Notes under the pieces: model-generated
Told to the model about the DNA's origin: nothing
What the model saw: only the letters and a program-made list of their open reading frames with translations
Databases searched by the model: none
Translations under genes and position numbers: made by a program
Part shown: positions 16,652-24,173 of the stretch, one piece after another
Position numbering within the stretch: the first letter of the stretch is position 1
How the letters are laid out: every line of letters begins with the position of its first letter
NCBI GenBank assembly: GCA_963703945.1
Contig: CAVPGM010000022.1
Coordinates: 34,951 to 98,950 of the forward strand
Direction of reading: 5' to 3'
DNA length: 64,000 nucleotides
Source: JALORV01 sp963703945
GTDB lineage: Bacteria > Pseudomonadota > Gammaproteobacteria > Burkholderiales > Burkholderiaceae_F

Positions 16652-18496
16652 ATGTCCGCGGTCTTCATTCCTTCGCCGCCCGACCAAACGCGCGTCCGTT
16701 GTGCGGATCTTCTTTCGCAGTTGCGGCCCCTGCTGGCTACTCCGTCTGCTGATTCCACGGCTGCCTTTCGATCGGCATATGACGAACTCGCCGAACTGCC
16801 GTCGGATCACGCATCGGCCGAATCAGTCGAGTGTCTTTTGCTGATTGCGCACTACCTCTATCTCGCCGCGCAACCGTTTCTCGGGCTCTCGGCAGCATCC
16901 AAGGGCGCCGACTTCGCGCGCGCGATAGGAAACTCCACACTGCTTCGCCGCGGTTTGTCGCTTAGCGGACTGATGTTTGTTGAAACGGGAAACCTACCGA
17001 GCGCAACAGAGTCGCTCCTAGAGGCGCTCAAGGTAGCCCGGTCGCTGGGCAATCCAGGAGCGGAGGCACCGGTCTGGAACAACCTTGGACTTGCACTTCA
17101 GAATTCCGCCCAGTATGGGGATGCGCTCAACTGTTTCGAGCGCGCGGCCGCGTTAGCTAAGGACTCGCCTGACTTTGGTCCAGTCGAGCGAGTGGCTTAT
17201 GCGAACATTGCAAATTGCGCGGTGCACCTTCATGACGTCCGCCGCGGGGTCAAGGCGGTAAGAACTGCGATCGAGCTGAACCCCGATCCGGCTACGGCCG
17301 ACGACTGCTTCATACGCGTGTTTGCAGAAAACCATTACGCGCGGCTACTGCTGGAAGTCGGCGAGATTGAACATGCCGAAGAACATTGCGAGCTTGCGAG
17401 GCGCTATGCGGCTAAGGCGCCAAGCGCGAGGGCGGATTACCTCGCGGCAATGATCACCGGGCTCGTCGATGTCCATGCTCAGCGCACTGACATCGGCCTT
17501 ACTCGCCTCAAGAGATCACTGGAGTACGCCCGAACCTCTGTGCGATCCGAGGTGAGAGAAGCGCTCTCCGCGTGCATAGCCGGATACGAAGCCGCTGGAC
17601 AGCCTGACGTCGCTTTGATCTACCTGCATGAACTCCTCGCAATGAACCGCGAGGCAAAATCTGCTCAGGTAGTGATGCACCATAGCGAATACATCAAGCA
17701 TGTCGAACAGCCCGCCTTCGGCCGCGGCTCGATCGACGTCGCGATGGCCAACCAGCGCGGCAAGCTGCGGATTCAGCTCGGCGAGCGCGAGTTGATGCGG
17801 AACCGCATCCTGCTGCTAGAGCAGCAGTCGGTCGCTGCAGAACTTCACGACGACACGACCGGCGAGCACTGTTATCGCGTCGGGCGCCTGGCGTCGATCC
17901 TCGGCAAGGAGATCGGACTGGAAGAGGATGTTTGCTTCCTGATCGACCTCGCGGCACGCCTGCACGACATCGGCAAGCTGGTGGTGCCCGATGCCATTCT
18001 GCTGAAGCCCGGCAAGCTGACGCCCGGCGAGCGCGAGATCATGCAGACGCATACGACAGCCGGAGCCGACATCCTCGCCAAGTCGAACATCCCGCAGATG
18101 CACATCGCGGAGGAAATCGCGCGTCACCACCATGAGCGGTGGGATGGCAACGGTTACCCGACCAAGCTCGCCGGCACCGCGATACCGATCGCCGCCCGCG
18201 TCAGCGCGCTGGCCGACGTCTTTGACGCGCTGACGCACAAGCGGCCGTACAAGGAAGCGTGGAAGGTTTCGGACGCACTGGCCGAGATCGCGTCGCTCAA
18301 GGGCAAGCAGTTCGATCCCGAACTGACGGACATCTTCCTCGAACTCGTGCCACGGCTGCAGCGCGAGCACGGCGACCTCGATGAGTTCCTGGCGGTCGAG
18401 GCGAAGAACTCGCCGTTCATCAAGGCGCGCAAGCAGATCGCCGAGGCGCTCAAGGGCACCGACCCGGAGACGACGCTCTTCGAAATGCGTCGCTAG
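16652..18496 (+). CDS. TPR-repeat protein with C-terminal HD-GYP phosphodiesterase domain
   Basis: A soluble 614-residue protein. Residues of about 50-350 form tetratricopeptide-like repeats (for example PVWNNLGLALQNSAQYGDAL), with no membrane segment. After a linker, residues of about 390-580 form an HD-GYP domain with the first metal His in ELHDDTTGEHCYRV, the HDIGKLVVPD motif, and HHHERWDGNGYP carrying the GYP signature, so an active cyclic-di-GMP phosphodiesterase is likely. The start at MSAVFIPSPPD is chosen over an upstream ATG that would need an odd Arg-rich leader. The first 1.1 kb is clearly poorer in GC than the HD-GYP half, as if the sensor half was exchanged. It is divergent from the double-glycine peptide gene, which suggests the TPR part could sense that peptide; this is inference. 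Confidence 0.9.
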   Translation: MSAVFIPSPPDQTRVRCADLLSQLRPLLATPSADSTAAFRSAYDELAELPSDHASAESVECLLLIAHYLYLAAQPFLGLSAASKGADFARAIGNSTLLRRGLSLSGLMFVETGNLPSATESLLEALKVARSLGNPGAEAPVWNNLGLALQNSAQYGDALNCFERAAALAKDSPDFGPVERVAYANIANCAVHLHDVRRGVKAVRTAIELNPDPATADDCFIRVFAENHYARLLLEVGEIEHAEEHCELARRYAAKAPSARADYLAAMITGLVDVHAQRTDIGLTRLKRSLEYARTSVRSEVREALSACIAGYEAAGQPDVALIYLHELLAMNREAKSAQVVMHHSEYIKHVEQPAFGRGSIDVAMANQRGKLRIQLGERELMRNRILLLEQQSVAAELHDDTTGEHCYRVGRLASILGKEIGLEEDVCFLIDLAARLHDIGKLVVPDAILLKPGKLTPGEREIMQTHTTAGADILAKSNIPQMHIAEEIARHHHERWDGNGYPTKLAGTAIPIAARVSALADVFDALTHKRPYKEAWKVSDALAEIASLKGKQFDPELTDIFLELVPRLQREHGDLDEFLAVEAKNSPFIKARKQIAEALKGTDPETTLFEMRR

Positions 18497-18576
18497 CAGC
18501 CCACCGTCCGGGCGGACGGTTGCGGCAGCGCGGATTTACCTCGTTGTTGTACGAATGGGCAGGACTGACGGCCCGA

Positions 18577-18870
18577 CTACGCCTGGTGGTCGTCTTTCAC
18601 ACAGACGACACGCCGCTGCGGCATCCTCGCCACCCCCGGCTCCGAGGTCACCGATTCGTCCTTGATCGCGCCCTGGATGACACGCGCCAGCGTCTCGCGG
18701 TCGAGTGATCCGCAAAGCAGGTCGACGACGTGGCCGGGCGTGGTGTCGCAGCGCTCAGACAGGAGCGACAGTTGCTGGTCGGTCGCTTCGTCGATTTCCA
18801 ATATGACGACGGATTTCATCGGTGCCTCATCCGGCTGCGCCGGCTTCGCGCCCTGGTTTTTGGGGTCCAT
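18577..18870 (-). CDS. Small hypothetical protein, 80-97 residues
   Basis: The family is not recognised. The ATG at 18870 gives 97 residues; an internal start at MKSVVILEIDEATDQQ (18819) would give 80 and looks like the true beginning of the folded part. That part is acidic and helical (LSLLSERCDTTPGHVVDLLC, then LDRETLARVIQGAI), with no signal or membrane segment. Codon use is good in this frame. It is convergent to the TPR/HD-GYP gene. A short hairpin (CCGTCCGGGCGGACGG, about 18506-18521) between the two may be a terminator. Confidence 0.55.
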   Translation of the reverse strand: MDPKNQGAKPAQPDEAPMKSVVILEIDEATDQQLSLLSERCDTTPGHVVDLLCGSLDRETLARVIQGAIKDESVTSEPGVARMPQRRVVCVKDDHQA

Positions 18871-19003
18871 GGCTGTCTATCGGACCGCGCGGCGCCCGGT
18901 TGAGTCATGCAGGCAGTTGACCGGCCTTTTCACATCCTGAACCCCAGCCAGATCGCGTGCGCGGCGGAATTGGCGGGACTTTCCGGCCGCGCTATGGTGA
19001 GCC

Positions 19004-20236
19004 ATGGACACACAGGTCTCTGATCGCTCCGTTTCGAACGCCAGGCGGCTGCATGCGGAAGTGCGGGCGGCGCGCGCGCACACCGATACCCTGTTCGCAC
19101 TCGTCGCCGACGCGACGCTCTACGAACGACCGATTCCGGACCGTCATCGGCTGATCTTCTACGTCGGACATCTCGACGCGTTCGACTGGAATCAGCTGGC
19201 GCGCGGCGTGCTGGACCGGGCGTCGTTCAATCCCACCTTCGATCGGCTGTTCGAGGCCGGCATCGATCCGCCACCCGGGCGCGCGCCGATCGATCGGCCC
19301 TCGGACTGGCCGGCGCTCGATGCCGTGCGTGCCTACGTCGCTCGCACGCGCCTGGAACTCGACCAGGTCTGGGACGATCTGCCTGAAGATCGCGTGCTGA
19401 CGGCGCTCGAGCATCGCTGGATGCATGCCGAGACGCTCGCCTATCTGCTACATCAACTGCAGCCGGACAAGAAGCACGCCACGCGCATCGCGCCAACGGT
19501 CGTCAGGTCGAACCGACCGGCCGAGCCCGCTTGGGTGCCGATCCGTGGCGGAACCGCCACCCTCGGCCAAGCGCCCGGCGCATTCGGCTGGGACAACGAG
19601 TTTCCGCCGCACACGAGCACCGTGGCTGACTTCGAACTCGCCCGCTTCAAGCTGACCAACGGCGAGTACATGCGCTTCGTGCAGGCCGGCGGACCGGCTG
19701 CCCCATTCTGGCGTTGGCGAGAGCGCCGCTGGTGGCTGCGGCGCATGTTCGACGAGGTTCCCCTGACGCTCGATACGCCCGTGTATCTGACCCAGCGGCA
19801 GGCTGCGACGGTTGCCGCCTGGTACGGCGGCCGGCTGCCGACCGAAGCGGAATGGCAGCGCGCGGCCTACGGCGATGGCGGTCGACGCTACCCGTGGGGC
19901 GCCGCACCGCTCGAGGCGTCGCGGACCAACGCGAACTTCTCCGCGTGGGACACGATGGCGGTCAATGCCCATCCGGGCGGTGACACGCCCGATGGGCTGG
20001 CGCAGATGCTCGGCAACGGATGGGAGTGGACGTCGACGCCGTTCGCCGGTTTCGATGGCTTCGCACCGCGCGCTTACTACCGCGGCTACTCGGCCGACTT
20101 CTTCGATGGCGAGCATTTCGTGCTGAAGGGCGCATCTCCGCGCACCGCAATCCGTCTTGCCCGCCCGTCATTCCGCAACTGGTACCGCATCGATTACCCG
20201 TACGCGTATTCGACCGTGCGGCTTGCGCGCTCCTAG
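19004..20236 (+). CDS. egtB: Ergothioneine biosynthesis sulfoxide synthase, EgtB-like
   Basis: A non-heme iron enzyme that joins a thiol donor to trimethylhistidine (hercynine). The N-terminal DinB-like domain has the His of GHLDAFDW and the HX3HXE iron motif as HRWMHAE. The C-terminal formylglycine-enzyme-like domain runs from PAWVPIRGGTATLGQ through RLPTEAEWQRAAYGDGGRRY, LGNGWEWTSTPF, to ARPSFRNWYRIDYPYAYSTV. The length is 410. It is convergent to the egtD-type methyltransferase gene, which makes hercynine. A SenA-type (selenoneine) role is not excluded from sequence alone; no SenB gene is in the window. Confidence 0.9.
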   Translation: MDTQVSDRSVSNARRLHAEVRAARAHTDTLFALVADATLYERPIPDRHRLIFYVGHLDAFDWNQLARGVLDRASFNPTFDRLFEAGIDPPPGRAPIDRPSDWPALDAVRAYVARTRLELDQVWDDLPEDRVLTALEHRWMHAETLAYLLHQLQPDKKHATRIAPTVVRSNRPAEPAWVPIRGGTATLGQAPGAFGWDNEFPPHTSTVADFELARFKLTNGEYMRFVQAGGPAAPFWRWRERRWWLRRMFDEVPLTLDTPVYLTQRQAATVAAWYGGRLPTEAEWQRAAYGDGGRRYPWGAAPLEASRTNANFSAWDTMAVNAHPGGDTPDGLAQMLGNGWEWTSTPFAGFDGFAPRAYYRGYSADFFDGEHFVLKGASPRTAIRLARPSFRNWYRIDYPYAYSTVRLARS

Positions 20237-20247
20237 CAGGACACAGC

Positions 20248-21213
20248 TCAGCGAGCCAGCGCGAGGGCGAAGCGGTCGGCCGGATCGGTGTACGTTCGAA
20301 CGTTCGCAAAGCCTGAAGCGCGCAGCAGGTCAGACATCCCTGCCAGCGTCAGCTTGTACGAGTTCTCGGTGTGGATGCGCTCGCCTGGATCGAAGCGCCG
20401 CTCGCCACCCGGCCAATGGACGACTGTGGCGCTGCGCGCTTCGAGGTGCATCTCGATGCGGCTCAACGCGGCGTTGAAAAGCGCGACGTGTCGCCAGTCT
20501 GCGCAGTCGAAGTCCGTCCCTGCCAGGCGGTTTGCGACGTTCAGCACATTCAGGTTGAACGCGGCCGTCACGCCGAGCACGTCGTCGTAAGCCGCGACGA
20601 GCTCGGCGGCATCCTTGACGAGGTCCGCACCGAGCAGCAGAGAGCCTCCGGCGCACAGTGCATGCACGTCAGACAGGAAGCGGGCCGCCTGCGGCGGCGA
20701 AAAGTTGCCGATCGAAGAGCCCGGGTAGAACACCAGCCGCCGCTTGCTCCGCACCACATCCGGCAACACGAGAGCGCGCGTGAAGTCGGCCGTGATGCCG
20801 ATCACCTCGATGCCAGGATGACGTTCGGCGAGCGGCTGCAATCGCGCGAGCAGGAAGTCCTTCGCGAAGTCGACGGCGACATACTGTGCCGGGCGTAACG
20901 ATTCGAACAGGCGCTCGGCCTTCTCGCAGTTGCCAGCGCCGAGGTCAATCAGCGTGACGCCGGGTCCGACCTCGCGCGCGATCTCGCCAGTGCGGCGCGC
21001 GAAGATCATCGCTTCATCGCGTGGCAGCGTGTACTCGGGCAATTCGCAGATCGCCTCGAACAGGCGCGACCCGAGCGCATCGTAGAAGTACTTCGGAGCG
21101 ATCGTCGCCGGAACGGATCGAAGCCCGGCTACCAACTCCGCGGCGGGATCGGCCGCCGCCGGCAGCAAGTCGAAGAAGCGAACGCGGGATGGCGAGGCAT
21201 CGGCAGCAGCCAT
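20248..21213 (-). CDS. egtD: L-histidine N-alpha-methyltransferase
   Basis: Trimethylates histidine to hercynine with SAM, the first step to ergothioneine. The typical blocks are YFYDALGSRLFEAICELPEY, TLPRDEAMIF, VTLIDLGAGNCEKAERLFES (SAM site), RRLVFYPGSSIGNFSPPQAA and AFNLNVLNVANRLAGTDFD. The length is 321. The start at MAAADASPSRVRFFDLL fits the family. It is convergent to egtB with an 11-base gap, so the two enzymes of the pathway are neighbours but not one operon. Confidence 0.93.
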   Translation of the reverse strand: MAAADASPSRVRFFDLLPAAADPAAELVAGLRSVPATIAPKYFYDALGSRLFEAICELPEYTLPRDEAMIFARRTGEIAREVGPGVTLIDLGAGNCEKAERLFESLRPAQYVAVDFAKDFLLARLQPLAERHPGIEVIGITADFTRALVLPDVVRSKRRLVFYPGSSIGNFSPPQAARFLSDVHALCAGGSLLLGADLVKDAAELVAAYDDVLGVTAAFNLNVLNVANRLAGTDFDCADWRHVALFNAALSRIEMHLEARSATVVHWPGGERRFDPGERIHTENSYKLTLAGMSDLLRASGFANVRTYTDPADRFALALAR

Positions 21214-21268
21214 GCCCGGAGTTTAAGTGCCGTGGCCGCTCGGCCCGCGTTCTTATCGGTCGATCGGG

Positions 21269-21799
21269 TCAGGCCGGCGTCGTCGGGTTGCGTTGTGGCG
21301 CCGGCAGAACCTGCCAATGACCGTTCTTGCGACCGAGGCGCACGCCTTCTTCGCGCAGGCGCGTCGCGCGATACAGCGCGTCCAGCGGCCAGGTCGCGTT
21401 CAACGTGCCGTCGTCGGCGACCAGTCGCCATACGGGCCAGCGCGGGTTGCGTCCTTTCGCCAGGTCCTCAGCCACCGCACCAGCCAGGATCTTGACGAAC
21501 ATGCCCGTCATCAGCGGGCAGGTCCGGTCGGCGCCGAAGCGGCGCGCAAGCGCGGCGCGCAATTGCGACACGCGGACCGTCGAGCCGGACGGCACGGCCG
21601 CGATCTCGTCGCCGATCAACAACGGCGTCGGCAGCAACAACCGGTCACCGAGCCGCTTGTCGGTGACGATTTCCGGTTCGAGGTTCGGTCGCAGCTTCCC
21701 GTTCCAGTCGAGACCGGCACGCGACTTGCGCGCTGCGCCAGCCTTCCTCGGCATGCGAAGCGCGCTGCAGCTTACGTTCGGGGTTCGCGCAGCGACCAT
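21269..21799 (-). CDS. Conserved hypothetical protein, possibly MGMT/alkyltransferase-like
   Basis: A basic 176-residue protein. It begins with a Lys/Arg-rich stretch (MPRKAGAARKSRAGLDW) and then has RLLLPTPLLIGDEIAAVPSG, LARRFGADRTCPLMTGMFVK, WPVWRLVADDGTLNATWP and RLREEGVRLGRKNGHW. This resembles proteins annotated in bacteria as MGMT-family, whose winged helix binds DNA, but the active-site PCHR motif of true O6-alkylguanine transferases is absent. An internal start at MPRKAG is possible. The assignment is tentative. Confidence 0.55.
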   Translation of the reverse strand: MVAARTPNVSCSALRMPRKAGAARKSRAGLDWNGKLRPNLEPEIVTDKRLGDRLLLPTPLLIGDEIAAVPSGSTVRVSQLRAALARRFGADRTCPLMTGMFVKILAGAVAEDLAKGRNPRWPVWRLVADDGTLNATWPLDALYRATRLREEGVRLGRKNGHWQVLPAPQRNPTTPA

Positions 21800-21930
21800 G
21801 CCGCCTCCCTCTTCGAATCACGATCAGTAAGTTAGCGATGCGGGCGGCGCGCTCACTGATCTGGCGCAAGCGGTGGCGTGACCACACGGATGATCTGCGT
21901 CACGCAAACGCGACCGACACTTGCGCCGCG

Positions 21931-23145
21931 TCAGTATGGATGCGTGTTGGCGTACAGCCCCGCGTTGCGCAATGTGCGCAGCACTTCCTCGATGTGTTCG
22001 GGGCCGCGGGTCTGCAGCACGAATTCGAGTTCGGCGTTCTGCACCGGCAACGTGGTGAACGCTCGTTGATGCTCGACCTCTTCAATGTTGGCGCCGGCCT
22101 GTCCGATCAGCGTCGCGGCACGCGCCAGCTCGCCGGGCACGTCGCGCGTATGCACGCGGATGCGGGCCAGCCGGCCCGCACGCACCATGCCGCGCTCGAT
22201 GATGTCGGCGAGCACCATCGGGTCGATGTTGCCGCCGCACAGGATCAGCCCGACCTTGCGGCCGGCGAAGAGCTGCTTGTGCGCGAGTACGGCGGCCAGT
22301 CCGGTGGCACCGGCACCTTCGACGACCGTCTTTTCGATCTCGAGCAGCATGACGATCGCCTGCTCGATATCGCCCTCGGTGACCAGCACGATGTCGTCGA
22401 CCAGCCGCTTGACGATCTCGCGCGTCAGAACTCCGGGTTGCTTGACGGCGATCCCTTCGGCCAGCGTCGCGTTGGCCGAAGGAAGGCTCACTCCCTTGAA
22501 CACCGCGTACATCGAGGGAAACTGGTCGGTCTGCACGCCAATGATGGTGATCGACGGCTTCAGTGCGCGCGCGGCAGTGGCCACACCGGAAATCAGACCA
22601 CCGCCGCCGATCGCCACGCACAGGCAATCGATTTCGGGCTGCTGCTCGAGCATCTCGAGTGCGATCGTGCCCTGGCCGGCGATGACATCCGCGTCGTCGT
22701 ACGGATGCACCATCGTCAGGCCACGGGCGGCCGCGATCCGGCCGGCTTCCTCGCGGGCGTCGTCGAAGGTGTCGCCGCACAGGACGATCTCGGGACCAAA
22801 GCCGCGCGTGCGCTCGATCTTCACCGTCGGCGTGAAGCGCGGCATCACGATGACTGCGGGGATTGCCAGCCGCTCGGCGTGGTATGCGACGCCCTGGGCG
22901 TGGTTGCCCGCAGACACCGCGATCACGCCCTTGGCACGCTGCTGCGGTGTCAACAGCGAAAGCTTGTTGAGCGCGCCGCGCTCCTTGAACGATGCGGTGA
23001 ACTGCAGGTTCTCGAACTTGAGGTAGATCTCGGCGCCGGTGATTTGCGACAGCGTGCGTGAATGCACGCAGGGCGTCGTCTCGACGTGCCCGCTCAGACG
23101 CTGCGCGGCGGCGCGTATCGATTCGAGGGTGACAACGTCGCTCAA
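21931..23145 (-). CDS. ilvA: Threonine ammonia-lyase with C-terminal ACT domain
   Basis: A PLP enzyme that deaminates threonine to 2-oxobutyrate, the first step to isoleucine. The PLP Lys is in FTASFKERGALNKL, followed by VSAGNHAQGVAYHAERL; the phosphate loop is AIGGGGLISGVATAA, and the cofactor Ser/Cys region is LILCGGNIDPMVL. A single ACT-type domain (LARIRVHTRDVPGELARAAT) ends the 404-residue protein. The single ACT and length match the short tdcB/ilvA2 type. Upstream is the divergent ABC operon. Confidence 0.93.
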   Translation of the reverse strand: MSDVVTLESIRAAAQRLSGHVETTPCVHSRTLSQITGAEIYLKFENLQFTASFKERGALNKLSLLTPQQRAKGVIAVSAGNHAQGVAYHAERLAIPAVIVMPRFTPTVKIERTRGFGPEIVLCGDTFDDAREEAGRIAAARGLTMVHPYDDADVIAGQGTIALEMLEQQPEIDCLCVAIGGGGLISGVATAARALKPSITIIGVQTDQFPSMYAVFKGVSLPSANATLAEGIAVKQPGVLTREIVKRLVDDIVLVTEGDIEQAIVMLLEIEKTVVEGAGATGLAAVLAHKQLFAGRKVGLILCGGNIDPMVLADIIERGMVRAGRLARIRVHTRDVPGELARAATLIGQAGANIEEVEHQRAFTTLPVQNAELEFVLQTRGPEHIEEVLRTLRNAGLYANTHPY

Positions 23146-23244
23146 TGCAGCCTCGCGGCAACCAGCCTGAAGGGCGGCGATTGTAGCGGCCGCTCGCGTT
23201 GGTCTCGCGATAGACGTCGCGGGCCGATCCGTAGAATCGGCCGC

Positions 23245-23901
23245 ATGCTGCAGATCGAGGGCCTGAGCAAGCGCTTCCGCGACCGCACGGTGCTGAACGG
23301 GCTGGCGATGACCGTCAGCGGCGGTGACTATGTCGCCATCGTCGGCGAATCCGGCTCAGGCAAATCGACCCTGCTCAACCTGATCGCCGGCCTGGATCGA
23401 CCCGACGCCGGGTCGATAGTCATCGACGGTGCCGACATCGGCGCGCTGGACGACACGCGGCGCACGCTGACGCGCCGCGCGAAGCTGGGCTTCGTGTTCC
23501 AGGCGTTCCACATCCTGCCGCACCTGACCGTCGGACAGAACGTGGCGCTGCCGCTAGTGCTGCTCGGCGAACCCCCGGAAGAGCGCGAGCGGCGAGCGAC
23601 TGAGTTGCTGGCCGAGGTCGGCCTGGCGGACCGTGCGCGCAGCATGCCGGGCGAACTATCCGGCGGTGAACTGCAGCGGGTCGCAGTCGCGCGCGCGCTG
23701 GTGCACCAACCCTCACTGGTGCTGGCCGACGAACCGACAGGCAACCTCGATCCGGACACGGCCGCCGTGGTACTGCAACTGCTGGCCCGCGAGATTCGCA
23801 GCCGACACGCAGCCGGCGTGCTGGTCACGCACTCGGAGGCGGCTGCAGCCACCGCCGACCGTGTGCTGCGACTCGACCACGGACGATTGGTCAACGCCTA
23901 G
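23245..23901 (+). CDS. ABC transporter ATPase, LolD/MacB-type
   Basis: A 218-residue ATPase of the class that works with FtsX-like permeases. The Walker A site is GESGSGKSTLLN, the Q loop is FVFQAFHILPHLTV, the signature is LSGGELQRVAVARAL, the Walker B is LVLADEPTGNLD and the H loop is VLVTHSEAA. Start MLQIEGLSKRF. The TAG stop codon is shared with the left end of a MITE-like element that separates it from its permease. With the permease and the lipocalin-like gene downstream it forms an AttEFGH-like set. The substrate is unknown; lipids or small hydrophobic molecules are typical for the class. Confidence 0.92.
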   Translation: MLQIEGLSKRFRDRTVLNGLAMTVSGGDYVAIVGESGSGKSTLLNLIAGLDRPDAGSIVIDGADIGALDDTRRTLTRRAKLGFVFQAFHILPHLTVGQNVALPLVLLGEPPEERERRATELLAEVGLADRARSMPGELSGGELQRVAVARALVHQPSLVLADEPTGNLDPDTAAVVLQLLAREIRSRHAAGVLVTHSEAAAATADRVLRLDHGRLVNA

Positions 23902-24171
23902 AACCTATCCCAGAATCCCCGATGGATCGCGTTGCCAAGAGAAGCGGGCGGATGCAAGGCGGCTGGCGCAGGACAGTAGCCGAGCCTACGGCCGAGCCGG
24001 CCAACGCCGCAGACGCCCGCTTATCTTGGCAACCCTTCGGGGCGGGGTCGCATGGGGCGCATGGCGTTGTTGCGGCTCGGGTCCTTGCAGGAGCAATGGT
24101 CCCCTCGCCGCGCCTAGCCCTGCACCCCATGCGACCCCGCCGCGACCACCGGGGATTCTGAGATAGGTTCT
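23900..24171. mobile_element. MITE-like palindromic element inside an ABC operon
   Basis: A 272-bp noncoding element. The ends 23900-23921 and 24150-24171 are 22-bp inverted repeats with one mismatch (AGAACCTATCcCAGAATCCC type). Inside are two more inverted pairs: 23931-23950 with 24014-24033 (one mismatch) and 24041-24057 with 24125-24141 (17 bp, perfect, GGCGGGGTCGCATGGGG). No ORF of note is inside. It starts within the stop codon of the ATPase gene and ends two bases before the permease ATG. Its right end therefore forms the whole leader of the permease. This nested plan is that of folding, non-autonomous elements of proteobacteria. Confidence 0.78.
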
Positions 24172-24173
24172 GC

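Noticed and set aside
21838..23061. A 407-codon plus-strand frame over ilvA
   Set aside because: Antisense of the threonine ammonia-lyase gene, His/Asp/Arg-rich and without motif.
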